64,000 bases of DNA from an uncultured Balneola sp. (GCA_902529115.1 CABZVB010000008.1:1-64000); one strand, 5' to 3'. Positions 19,334 through 28,498 are shown, counted from the stretch's first letter. Made by a program: numbers and translations. The notes: generated by a model from the sequence alone, not told the origin.

Positions 19334-20609
19334 TTCTAATCCTCCTTAATTTATTTCCTTTATCAACTTTAATTGATTTAATTTGTTTGATAATTATATG
19401 GTGAATATCTACTGATTTTAAAAACTCAAGAATGCTATTTTTAGCCTGTTCATAATGTTCCTGACTACCTTCAATGAAAAGTTCAAATTCGTAATCTGAT
19501 ATGCATATTAGGGTGTAAGAACGGATATCCTCAGAGGATTCTACAATAGCTCTTCTAAAATAATCAGGAAATAGATGTATTTCCTTTCCAGCTATATTTT
19601 TTAATTTTATAATATCATCTGACCGACCTTCAATAGATTCAATTGCTGTCCATTTGTTGCCGCATTTACAATTTTTTTTTTCTTTTATGATATCGTTTAA
19701 TTCATAGCGAACCACAGGTTGAGACGTGCGTGAAAGATCAGTAATGATGGGATGAAATCTGGATTTTTCATCATTGAGGTACTTTTTTTCAATGATTAAA
19801 AAATCTTCATTAAAGTGTAGATTTCCTTCTTCACAAGTTGACGCCAAAAAGCCCTCAGTACATTGGTAAACTTGATGAATCTTTTGTTGAAAGATTCCCT
19901 CTAGGTAAGAGCGATCTTCTTGGTAAAGTATTTCAGCAACTCCAATAATTTTGTCGGGGTTGATGTTTAATCGCCTAGCTTCTTTTTCTTCTGCGAGAAG
20001 TAGAAGCATACTTGGTTGTGCAACAAGAATATTTGGTTGCAGAGCATTCAATCTTTTTATGTGTGATGCAAGGCTTTCTAATAGATCAAAGTACTCAAAG
20101 CGTAAGATTGTAGATTTTACTGAGCTGTATAAATTACTATTAGCTCTTAAAAAAAATGCTATGCTGCGCTTTTTTAAGCTGAATCCAATTACCCGATCTA
20201 AAATAGCGGCAACCCATTTGGCACGCTCATTTTCGGATGCCAAAAAAATACCCCTATTTCCACTTGTTCCAGTAGAAAGTCCAAGGCTTATTTTATTGAT
20301 CATTGGAGTAAAATCCCTCGTTTTTTCCGCTTTTAAGGCGGTTTTATATGCAATATCCAGTTTAATACCACATGTATTGATTTCATCAAATTTGTTCATG
20401 AAAATGGCTTTATTCACTATAGGATAAGCTTCAAGGGGGGTTTTTTGACTAACCAAGATTTCATAAAATTTAGATTTCTTAAGAACTGATTGCATTTTAT
20501 TCCATCGCTTAATTTGTAAAGCGGAAATATTATCCATGTACTTATTTTTATTGAATTTAAGTGCAATTAGATAGTATGCTACTTTAAGTTTAAAGAGCAT
20601 TGAAATCAA
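19311..20609 (-). CDS. Adenylate-forming enzyme, PaaK/F390-synthetase-like
   Basis: 432-residue member of the AMP-binding superfamily in the phenylacetate-CoA ligase / coenzyme F390 synthetase-related branch. Visible: the phosphate-binding loop STGTSGNRG (112-120), YQCTEGFLA (aromatic plus Glu after the adenine-binding strand), SRTSQPVVRYELNDII and the conserved GRSDDIIKLK hinge region, with a C-x-C-G knuckle (KNCKCGN) just before it. It should activate a carboxylate as acyl-AMP. Overlaps the MBL gene by 20 bp and the ketoacyl synthase by 23 bp, so the four genes are translated as a block. Substrate unknown. Confidence 0.83.
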   Translation of the reverse strand: MISMLFKLKVAYYLIALKFNKNKYMDNISALQIKRWNKMQSVLKKSKFYEILVSQKTPLEAYPIVNKAIFMNKFDEINTCGIKLDIAYKTALKAEKTRDFTPMINKISLGLSTGTSGNRGIFLASENERAKWVAAILDRVIGFSLKKRSIAFFLRANSNLYSSVKSTILRFEYFDLLESLASHIKRLNALQPNILVAQPSMLLLLAEEKEARRLNINPDKIIGVAEILYQEDRSYLEGIFQQKIHQVYQCTEGFLASTCEEGNLHFNEDFLIIEKKYLNDEKSRFHPIITDLSRTSQPVVRYELNDIIKEKKNCKCGNKWTAIESIEGRSDDIIKLKNIAGKEIHLFPDYFRRAIVESSEDIRSYTLICISDYEFELFIEGSQEHYEQAKNSILEFLKSVDIHHIIIKQIKSIKVDKGNKLRRIRNERSKAN

Positions 20610-21438
20610 AATCTTTGTTAACTAATAAATCCGTTGTTTCCGAGCAATGGGTTGGGATAATAATAGTGTCTGGGTACTTTTGGTGAAAATCATGGACTTT
20701 TTTTAAGCTTACTTTAAAGTCAGACCAATTATGGAAAAAAAATTTGACAATAGGATTTGGTAAGATCATGTCTTCGTATGATTTCTTTAGCCAAGCAGCA
20801 TCTGCAATTAAAAAATACGACCTTTTTTCTGTTGCCAAGAGTATTCCAATTTGCCCTGCGGCATGACCGGGTAATGGCACTGCATAAAGCGATTGGTCTT
20901 CGAAAATATCATATTTAATACCAAGTATATCATTCTGAAATGACGTTGATTGTTCATCTATTAGAACTGTTCGATTTTCTATATCATCTGGCAAAAGACC
21001 TTTTAATATACCCTTAGTAAATGCTCTGTAATTTTGGATCTTAGTGGCTTGTTCAAATGCTGATTTTGTTGTGTAAAGTATCGCATTAGGAAAGTCTCTT
21101 AGACCCCCTATATGATCTGCATGGAAATGTGAGATAATTATGTGCTGAATATCTTCTACTCTAATAGAGTGACGATTTAATTGCGATTTGATTTCATCTT
21201 CCTTTTTAATCGTTACTTGCGTTAGTTTTGCATAGATTTTATTAGGATAAAATTTTGTCTCCTTATAAAAGCGATCTGTATACCCTGTATCAAACAAGAT
21301 AAGTCCCTTGTCTGGATGTTTTATTATACCCCACAACGATTTAAAAATAACCTTCTGCTTTAGTCCACCTTTGATGGCGTCACTTTTATTAGCCAAACAG
21401 TGTCCGGCATAGTTTAAGCATAGTTTAATCTTTTTCAA
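20590..21438 (-). CDS. Metallo-beta-lactamase-fold hydrolase
   Basis: 282-residue MBL-fold protein with the zinc motif HFHADH (H104, H106, D108, H109) after the strand IQHIIIS, GLILFDTG near residue 50, and later zinc-ligand contexts PGHAAGQIG, IADAAW and PTHCSET. Overall layout resembles the AHL-lactonase/AttM-like branch, which opens lactones, but glyoxalase-like thioester hydrolysis is equally possible. Overlaps the epimerase gene by 14 bp and the adenylate-forming gene by 20 bp. Probably cytoplasmic; no signal peptide. Confidence 0.87.
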   Translation of the reverse strand: MKKIKLCLNYAGHCLANKSDAIKGGLKQKVIFKSLWGIIKHPDKGLILFDTGYTDRFYKETKFYPNKIYAKLTQVTIKKEDEIKSQLNRHSIRVEDIQHIIISHFHADHIGGLRDFPNAILYTTKSAFEQATKIQNYRAFTKGILKGLLPDDIENRTVLIDEQSTSFQNDILGIKYDIFEDQSLYAVPLPGHAAGQIGILLATEKRSYFLIADAAWLKKSYEDMILPNPIVKFFFHNWSDFKVSLKKVHDFHQKYPDTIIIPTHCSETTDLLVNKDFDFNAL

Positions 21439-22411
21439 TTTCCTTGTACCAGTCTACGAATTCTTCAATTGCTTCTTCTGTTGAAACTTTGGCTTTGTAT
21501 CCCAATAAAGCTTTTGCTTTGCTGATATCCATAGTCATCGATTTGGCCAATATACCAACACCATACACAGTCAATGTAGGTTCTTTCATATTGGTCATTT
21601 TTGATTTTATCTCCATAGCTTTAGCCACTATCTTTATTAATCCGTAAGGGACCTTTTTAGAGGGAGGGATTTTTCCCAATTTATTAAATAGAAAGTTAAT
21701 AGAATCCCATAATTTGACAGGTGCACCATTGGTAATGTTGTAGGTTTGATTGAGACCCTTATCAGTGTTTAATGCAAGTATAATAGCATCAACTAGATTT
21801 GCAACTGATGTCAAATCAGTTATGTTTTCTCCATCACCAATAATCTTAAGTTTTCCTTCATCATAAGCACGTATAAGCCTTGGCATTATCACGGTATCAC
21901 CTCTACCGATTAGTGCTCTTGGTCTAAAAATTATATAAGGAATATTTGCTCGCTCTAATTCAATTTCCGCCAATCTCTTTGTTTCTGCATAAGCATTGAC
22001 ATATTTTGATGGCAAGGGATCAGATTCTTTAATGTTATATTTATTTTTTAATTCGAAATATAAGCTTGGGGTAGAGATATAAATATATCGAGAAACTGAT
22101 TTACTTTTTGCTGCCTGCAGCAGATTAGACTGGGTCGTAAGATTTGCTGCACTAAATTCTTTATAGTTTCCCCAAGGAGAGGATAATGCTGCTGCATGAA
22201 TTACACAATCAATACCGTTCATCAATTCATTCACAAACTTTTTAATGGTTAAATCACCCAGTACATAGTCAACTTTTGTATGTTTTATTATATGAGTTTT
22301 TTTTAAAGTTCGACCAGTTGCTATGATTTTATCAATTGAGTCAATATTAATTAGTTTGTCAAGGGTTCTAAAACCTAAAAAGCCAGTAGCCCCTGTAAGT
22401 AATATTGTCAT
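21425..22411 (-). CDS. NAD(P)-dependent epimerase/reductase (extended SDR, 3-beta-HSD/OleD-like)
   Basis: First gene of the seven-gene block. 328-residue extended short-chain dehydrogenase: cofactor motif GATGFLG (7-13), catalytic YAETK (Tyr141, Lys145), IYISTPSLYFE, and FRPRALIGRGDTVIMPRLI typical of 3-beta-hydroxysteroid dehydrogenase/OleD-type reductases. OleD reduces the beta-keto acid made by OleA; the presence of an OleA-like enzyme three genes on makes the same chemistry plausible here, but other keto or sugar substrates are possible. Confidence 0.86.
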   Translation of the reverse strand: MTILLTGATGFLGFRTLDKLINIDSIDKIIATGRTLKKTHIIKHTKVDYVLGDLTIKKFVNELMNGIDCVIHAAALSSPWGNYKEFSAANLTTQSNLLQAAKSKSVSRYIYISTPSLYFELKNKYNIKESDPLPSKYVNAYAETKRLAEIELERANIPYIIFRPRALIGRGDTVIMPRLIRAYDEGKLKIIGDGENITDLTSVANLVDAIILALNTDKGLNQTYNITNGAPVKLWDSINFLFNKLGKIPPSKKVPYGLIKIVAKAMEIKSKMTNMKEPTLTVYGVGILAKSMTMDISKAKALLGYKAKVSTEEAIEEFVDWYKEIEKD

Positions 22412-22706
22412 AATTAAGTATTGAAAATTATGTTGACGCTAATGAACCAAATTTAAATCAAGAAGACTGGTAAATGAATCCAAAATTTATTTATGAGTAG
22501 ATGAACAAAAAAACTATTGAAGAAACAAGGTGTAATCAATGGGGACCTAACCCAAAAGATATTGACATCAATAACGAAATATAATTCTCTACAAGAACAT
22601 GATTACTAAATCAGTTCATTTTATTAAATATGATAGCATTTGGGTAATTAAAACATAGAGGATAAACCAATAGTTAATACAATTACAATAATTACTTCGA
22701 ATTTAG

Positions 22707-22727
22707 ATGATTCACTATGTGAATCAT
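22707..22727. repeat. Perfect palindrome with 9-bp arms
   Basis: ATGATTCAC, loop TAT, GTGAATCAT. No T-run on either side, so not a standard terminator; a dimer-binding operator or a structured RNA are both possible. Confidence 0.6.
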
Positions 22728-22729
22728 AT

Positions 22730-22804
22730 ATCTCTTGATTTGTATTTAAAACACTAACTATAAATAAGTTATACAAAACTTATACAGTTCCTACAAAATA
22801 AAAA
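22730..22804 (-). repeat. Dispersed element, copy B
   Basis: Read on the minus strand, the first 44 nt match copy A (48967-49045) at 40 positions, and similarity continues weakly to the end. It contains 11-nt units of the form TGTAyAAsTTA. It starts at the T-run of the subtilase terminator, exactly as copy A starts at the tRNA terminator. Confidence 0.65.
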
Positions 22805-22834
22805 GCCAAGTAACGTTAATTAGTTACTTGGCTT
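22790..22834 (-). terminator. Intrinsic terminator of the subtilase gene
   Basis: Arms AAGCCAAGTAAC (22803-22814) and GTTACTTGGCTT (22823-22834), 12 bp perfect with an 8-nt loop; on the minus strand the stem is followed by a T-rich run. It lies 13 bp past the stop codon. Confidence 0.85.
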
Positions 22835-22847
22835 AGTTATAAAGTAA

Positions 22848-25800
22848 TTATTTAATAAGCATCATCTTTCTGGTTTCCAGGTAGCTACCTGATTTAAGCT
22901 GATAGATATAAACCCCCGAAGAGAGCGCTGAAGCATCAAACTGAATAGTATGTGCTCCTGCATTCTGAGTTCCATTAACCAGTTGAGCAACTTTTTGCCC
23001 AAGCATATTATAAACTTCTAAAGTTACATTGCCTGGCTCTGCTATACTGTATTGTATTAATGTACTTGGGTTAAATGGATTCGGGTAGTTCTGCGCTAGA
23101 GAATAAACATTTGGATTAGTAAGATCCTCATTACTTGTTAACACAGTTACACTCACATTTTCAGAGTATTCTGCTTCCGAACCACTGTTATCAGTGACTT
23201 TTAAAGTTACGCTATAATCTCCCACTGCAGAGTAATTGTGGTATGGATCTTTTTCATTACTTATCGTTCCATCTCCAAAATTCCACTCATATTGAACAAT
23301 AGCCCCTTCAGGATCACGTGCATCATTTGAAGTGTTAGCGAAATTAAATTCACTGCCGCCCGCTTGATTTTGCTCAATATTAAATGATGCTACTGGCGCA
23401 TCATTAACAGGAGTTATTACTACAGAAACCATCATCGAATCCATTGCATGATCTTCATGACCAGCATACAGCATCGCTTCTGACTGCCCATAGTAATCCT
23501 CTGCGGCAGTAATCATGATAACATGCTCGCCAGGTGTATGCGTCACTTGTACTGCATCATGCATTGATTTACCCCAGACCATCATGTTTTTATCCATGCC
23601 ACCAACACCAGCTGCCATTGTCATAGTACTAAGCTTTAACTCATTGTCTTCTAGCAGGACAAATTGTTGGGTTGAACCTGTCTTAAATCCAGGTTCTGCC
23701 ATTACCATGATATATATAGTAGCTTGTGCAAGGTCCATCCCATCACTTATTTCGTATGTTATCATATCCATACCATCAAAATTCAATGGAGCAACATAAT
23801 ATGGTGGACCGTCTATTTCAAGATTTTTAAAGCTACCATAAACGGGATCAGTCATATCATTTATGAATATTTGTCCTGAATCATCATAGTCATTTGATGC
23901 TGCAAATTCTGCAATATCAAGCGTATTTATGACATCTCCGGAAACAACCATCATCGTGTCATCTTTGGCAACTGGTGGTTGATTTTTAATCATGAAATCT
24001 AATGAGTGAACCGCCGGTCCGTAATAATAACCCTCTAGACTATTGTTATTAATCATAGATATAAGACTGAATGAACCAGAGCCAGCACCCATCTTGCCTG
24101 TTTCAACTCCAACAGTTACTGTTTCATAGTTACCAGGTTCTACCAATCCATCAGTTTCAGACATAAAAAGAGGATTTTCTGCTACAGATATTCCAACATT
24201 ATCAAATAGTGCTCCCCAGCCCTCGACATAGTCCCCATCGGAAGTGAAGGCAAACGCAAATCTCACGTCAGTTTCTCCGGCATAAGATGAGATATCAATA
24301 ATAGATTTTTGGTATGTGCCGTCGGCTATTAATGTACCATAATCTGTCTCATCAATAATGAAAGACAAAAGGCCGTCGATAAATACACCAATTAATAATT
24401 GATCGTATTCGTTTTCTAATGACGCTGCATAGTCAAATTCCAAGAAAGCAGGCATGTATTCATTGCCTTCTGCATCAACTAAATTACTAAAGTCAAAAGA
24501 AGGTGAAATAGCATCAGTGAGTGCACCATTTAAATATCCAGCCTGGAAATCGCCTGCAAGGAATACGAGATTATCTTGATTCTCAGGATCTGGCAAATTA
24601 AATAACTCCCAAGTTTCACCAACTCCAGACAGATCTCTAACAATCCAATTAGACAGTGTATAATTTGGATCATTTAGATCATCCATCCAAATTGTGATTG
24701 GTTCACCCATAACTGGTGTGCCACCGCCTGTGCCACCGCCTGTGCCACCGCCATCATGATCAAATAAGCCTGGATCTATTTCTAGCTTAATGCTTTCAGA
24801 ATTATCATAGTCATCCAAGTTAATTCCTCTAAGTCTTTCAATCACTTTATCACGTTTGAGTTTTTTATCTTTTACAATTGAAAGGACTGGCTCAAATGTT
24901 ATAATTTCATTCAATGACTCATTCATTGCCGGATCTTGCATTTGCAGCGACTGCATTACTTCAAAATAGAGCGGTACACTACTCTCATTAATTATATCAA
25001 AAGAACCAGTTACAACGTCACCCAAATTAACTTCGCCAGCGTCAGTAAACTCTTCAGACAGTCGAATGGTTGGGAACTCATATGTTCTACCATATAATGG
25101 TATTGAGACATCTATACCACTCGATAAGCTAAAAGCTAATTGACCAGTACTTTTTGAACTATCAGGATCAAAGTAGCTAACTGTTGTACTAAATACACCG
25201 CCCGCTGCAATTACAGTATTGGTCGGATCAGCCCCAATTTTGAAGCCTGGAGCATCAGTAAATGCATAACCAGAAATTGTCACAGACTCTGATGAATTAT
25301 TCACAAAACCAACTTGCTGATCAGCAGATCTTTCAAAGAATAATCGATGGTAACCAGAGAATATTTCATGTGATGGAATAATATCACCATCTTTCTCAGG
25401 ATTTAGATTTGAGTGTGCATTTAATCTTTCACCTTCTCCAGCTATCGTATATTGATTGAAAAAATCACCATTAGCTAGAACTCTTGTCATAAGCTCAACA
25501 CCTGATTCGTCTGGGAAATACGCTTTTGCTAGAGCAATTGCTCCTGTAACATGAGGCGAGGCCATCGAAGTACCGCTCATATATACGTACTCATTATTGG
25601 GATAAGTTGACATGATATTAGAGCCAGGTGCAAATATGTCTACAGTATAGTTACCAAAATCAGTAAAAGAAGATGGTGTTTCATCTGCTGTACTACTAGC
25701 AACCGTAATTATGTTAGCCGAGTTGATGTTATTTGGATAAGAGTAAAACATCTGGTTATCTCTATTCAAACTAGAGTTACCAGCTGATACACTCCAAACT

Positions 25801-28379
25801 GCTCCATGGCTTCCATGGTCTTTTGCAAAAGCAGTCATTTCCATGACAAAAGCATTTCTTGCTTCATCAACAATTGAAGATCCACCACCCCAACTGTGAT
25901 TAATCGCTATGATCTCAACGCCTTGATCAAGTAAGTTTGAAATATATTGGAATCCTTCAAGGATAGCTGCACTTGAACTACCACCATTTTCATCAAACAT
26001 CATAACGTTAATAATCTTTACTTTTTGCGCAACACCAGAAACTCCTATCCCATTATTGCCAACAGCACCAATTGTACCAGCGACATGGGTACCATGAAAG
26101 CTTCCATCATTAATGAATCTATTATCTTGATAAACAGGAGCCCAGCCATGGAAGTCATCAACAAAACCGTTTTGGTCATCATCCACTCCATTAACTTCAT
26201 CTGCTGAAATTACCCCGTCACCGTTCAAATCCTCTCCTGGATTGACCCAAGCATTTCCTGCTAAATCAGGGTGGCTAAAATCTACCCCGTCATCAAAAAC
26301 AACAACAATTGCCGAATCTGATCCTGTTGCTAATTCCCATGCATCAAATACAGAGATGTCTGCTCCCGAAGTTCCACCTCCTTCCCAAGTGCCATCATTA
26401 TAGAATGAGTATTGTTGAGTAATACGTGGATCATTTACAGGATATTCTTCAATTACTACGTTATCGAAAATTGCTACGTCACCATCCGTGCCAGCTGGTG
26501 CAAATCCATCTATAGCAAATTCATAGAATATAGTATCACCAATGAAGCTTGCAGGAATAACAAGCCATAGGTATTCATCAATAGGAGACATATCAAAAGC
26601 TAAATCTCCATTATTCGATGAAGAAATAACGAGTTCTTTATAACCGTAACGCATCAAATTATCATAATCAAGCTTCATCCGATACAATTTCGTTGAATCT
26701 AAACTAGATAAATCAAGTAGTGGTGATCTGTAATTCCCGTAAAATTCAACATCTTCCACAACATTTAAATGATATTTCAGTACTTCAGATCCTTCCCATC
26801 CAAAAGTACCGGCAATAGAGGAGCTACCAGCAGTACCCTCTCCTGTAGCTATATCAACCCCTCTAGGTCCTGAATCAACTTTTTTAAGAGAAACATTATC
26901 GATAATCAGATCAGCTGTATCAGCAGATACTTCAAATCCTAATTTCATGGTTTCCCAAGTCTGTGTAATATTGGTATTGAGTGTATAGGTTTTCATCGTT
27001 CCATCAACATCAACATTACCTTCCCAGTAGCGAGCCCAACCGCCACCGACTTCACCCAAGAAAACATGGAAACTTTTTGCTCCATCAGGACTCATTGCAT
27101 CAAACGTCAATTCCCAATCTCCTCCCTGTGCTAATGCCGCAATTTGTTCTGCTGATAGCGACTGATATGCTTGTAGCTCCCAAGGATTACCGGCCGATTC
27201 TACAACAAACTTAAGTGAATCATCATAAGTAACTGTACCTCTATCCCCCTCAGTGGTCCACAATGAATCACCGTCTGAAAAATTTCCATTATTTACAATA
27301 TTTTCATGTACTACTGGCACATGTTTTAAGACCACATCGTCAATTTGGAGATCATTAACGTCAGCACCCGCCTCAAATCCTAACTTCATATTTTCCCAAG
27401 ATTTATCGACTTCCGTAGTTAATGTATATGTTTTCCATTCCCCATCAACCGTTACCAGTCCATCACCATCTGCAGCCCAATAACGATCCCAAGATCCTCC
27501 ATTTTCTCCTAAATATACATGAAAAGTTTTTGCTCCATCTGGGCTCATAGCCTTGAAACTTAGTTCCCATGTACCACCCATTGTCAACCCATCAATTTGC
27601 ATAGGAGTTAATTCTTGCCATACTTGTACATCCCAAGGATTACCAGCCTGAGTGATTGTAAATTTTAAAGTATCGTCAAGACTTACACTTCCAAATTGTC
27701 CATTAGTTTCTGATAAATTTTCTTCCCATAAACGATAGTCGTCACTCTCAAATAATTTATCAAAACCCCCATTTAAAACTACATTTTCGTTTGCACCAGT
27801 TCTATAAATCGCGGCATGTTGCGCATAACCAGCAGGATTGCTAAAGTCTTCACTGTAGACTAATGGTAGTTTGCCATCGGTATGCTCAGTCCGTTTTGGC
27901 GACTCTAATGAAACAGTAGAACCAGTAAAACTTCCTTTAAAAAATCTATTACTAGTTACCTCAGATACATCCATATTTGAATTAATCTGCTTAGCCTTTG
28001 TGATCTCATACTCACCTCTGCTAAAGTAATAGTTTGGAAATGCAGAAACACCTGGTACACTGTTAAGTTGCTTTAGTACATTCTCATAATCTTTGACTTT
28101 AACTTTCCATTCTTCTGCACCGTCAAAAAGAATTTTTTTGGTGTCTTCCACACCATAACCATTTTTGATACTTTCAAGTCTAGCTTGGTTAGAGGCTTGT
28201 AGACCATTTAATTTAAATTTAGTTTCGTCTACTTTTACAATTACACTATTTGCAACGACTTTACTGCCTTTGTATTCTACAATGTTCTGAGATACTTGTG
28301 CATTTATATTTGAAGTTGTAAATAGTAATGAGCAGACTAAAAATGAGAAAAAGAAGCTTATTCGGTATAGATTTTTCAT
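22848..28379 (-). CDS. Secreted subtilisin-like (S8) peptidase with carbohydrate-binding-like, PKD and sorting domains
   Basis: About 1840 aa. Order: signal peptide (MKNLYRIS..., ending NINAQ), inhibitor-like propeptide, two tandem CBM4/9-like beta-sandwich modules (coding 27330-27775 and 26880-27300), a further beta domain, the S8 catalytic domain with Asp in FDDGVDFSHPDL (about 693), His in FHGTHVAG (about 761) and Ser in GTSMASPH (about 934), then beta domains, a Gly/Thr linker coded by 12-bp tandem repeats, a MAM-like segment, cadherin/tandem domains, a PKD domain (WNFGDGT) and the sorting domain (LAQNYPNPFNPST). I start at the ATG 12 codons inside the longest frame because a clean signal peptide begins there. 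Exported by a type IX-like route; degrades protein outside the cell. Confidence 0.9.
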   Translation of the reverse strand: MKNLYRISFFFSFLVCSLLFTTSNINAQVSQNIVEYKGSKVVANSVIVKVDETKFKLNGLQASNQARLESIKNGYGVEDTKKILFDGAEEWKVKVKDYENVLKQLNSVPGVSAFPNYYFSRGEYEITKAKQINSNMDVSEVTSNRFFKGSFTGSTVSLESPKRTEHTDGKLPLVYSEDFSNPAGYAQHAAIYRTGANENVVLNGGFDKLFESDDYRLWEENLSETNGQFGSVSLDDTLKFTITQAGNPWDVQVWQELTPMQIDGLTMGGTWELSFKAMSPDGAKTFHVYLGENGGSWDRYWAADGDGLVTVDGEWKTYTLTTEVDKSWENMKLGFEAGADVNDLQIDDVVLKHVPVVHENIVNNGNFSDGDSLWTTEGDRGTVTYDDSLKFVVESAGNPWELQAYQSLSAEQIAALAQGGDWELTFDAMSPDGAKSFHVFLGEVGGGWARYWEGNVDVDGTMKTYTLNTNITQTWETMKLGFEVSADTADLIIDNVSLKKVDSGPRGVDIATGEGTAGSSSIAGTFGWEGSEVLKYHLNVVEDVEFYGNYRSPLLDLSSLDSTKLYRMKLDYDNLMRYGYKELVISSSNNGDLAFDMSPIDEYLWLVIPASFIGDTIFYEFAIDGFAPAGTDGDVAIFDNVVIEEYPVNDPRITQQYSFYNDGTWEGGGTSGADISVFDAWELATGSDSAIVVVFDDGVDFSHPDLAGNAWVNPGEDLNGDGVISADEVNGVDDDQNGFVDDFHGWAPVYQDNRFINDGSFHGTHVAGTIGAVGNNGIGVSGVAQKVKIINVMMFDENGGSSSAAILEGFQYISNLLDQGVEIIAINHSWGGGSSIVDEARNAFVMEMTAFAKDHGSHGAVWSVSAGNSSLNRDNQMFYSYPNNINSANIITVASSTADETPSSFTDFGNYTVDIFAPGSNIMSTYPNNEYVYMSGTSMASPHVTGAIALAKAYFPDESGVELMTRVLANGDFFNQYTIAGEGERLNAHSNLNPEKDGDIIPSHEIFSGYHRLFFERSADQQVGFVNNSSESVTISGYAFTDAPGFKIGADPTNTVIAAGGVFSTTVSYFDPDSSKSTGQLAFSLSSGIDVSIPLYGRTYEFPTIRLSEEFTDAGEVNLGDVVTGSFDIINESSVPLYFEVMQSLQMQDPAMNESLNEIITFEPVLSIVKDKKLKRDKVIERLRGINLDDYDNSESIKLEIDPGLFDHDGGGTGGGTGGGTPVMGEPITIWMDDLNDPNYTLSNWIVRDLSGVGETWELFNLPDPENQDNLVFLAGDFQAGYLNGALTDAISPSFDFSNLVDAEGNEYMPAFLEFDYAASLENEYDQLLIGVFIDGLLSFIIDETDYGTLIADGTYQKSIIDISSYAGETDVRFAFAFTSDGDYVEGWGALFDNVGISVAENPLFMSETDGLVEPGNYETVTVGVETGKMGAGSGSFSLISMINNNSLEGYYYGPAVHSLDFMIKNQPPVAKDDTMMVVSGDVINTLDIAEFAASNDYDDSGQIFINDMTDPVYGSFKNLEIDGPPYYVAPLNFDGMDMITYEISDGMDLAQATIYIMVMAEPGFKTGSTQQFVLLEDNELKLSTMTMAAGVGGMDKNMMVWGKSMHDAVQVTHTPGEHVIMITAAEDYYGQSEAMLYAGHEDHAMDSMMVSVVITPVNDAPVASFNIEQNQAGGSEFNFANTSNDARDPEGAIVQYEWNFGDGTISNEKDPYHNYSAVGDYSVTLKVTDNSGSEAEYSENVSVTVLTSNEDLTNPNVYSLAQNYPNPFNPSTLIQYSIAEPGNVTLEVYNMLGQKVAQLVNGTQNAGAHTIQFDASALSSGVYIYQLKSGSYLETRKMMLIK
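24718..24752 (-). repeat. 12-bp tandem repeat coding a Gly-rich linker
   Basis: About three copies of a 12-bp unit (plus-strand gtgccaccgcct) that encode GGGTGGGTGGGT between two domains of the subtilase. Such in-frame repeats can change copy number by slippage and so alter linker length. Confidence 0.8.
26880..27775 (-). repeat. Two tandem homologous modules inside the subtilase
   Basis: The segments coded by 27330-27775 and 26880-27300 share an ordered set of phrases: AGNPWDVQVWQ / AGNPWELQAYQ, MSPDGAKTFHVYLGE / MSPDGAKSFHVFLGE, WENMKLGFEAGAD / WETMKLGFEVSAD, IDDVVLKHV / IDNVSLKKV. This is an internal duplication of a CBM4/9-like module lying between propeptide and catalytic domain. Confidence 0.85.
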
Positions 28380-28498
28380 AGCTGTGACTTGTATTTTAAT
28401 GTGATAGAACATCAATTAAACAAAAAAAAATAAGATTGTAAAATATTGTTATTCAAATATTCATCTAGCTACTAATTATTCACAAAAACATAAATAAT

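Larger units (their letters stand above)
22412..22847. other. Intergenic region, 436 bp, AT-rich
   Basis: Holds the presumed promoter of the minus-strand lipid/sulfation block at its left end, a perfect 21-nt palindrome (22707-22727), copy B of a dispersed element (22730-22804) and the terminator of the subtilase gene (22790-22834). No convincing gene. Confidence 0.6.

Noticed and set aside
22501-22584. 27-codon frame MNKKTIEETRCNQWG...
   Set aside because: Too short and without family similarity; could be a small peptide or gene remnant but cannot be supported.
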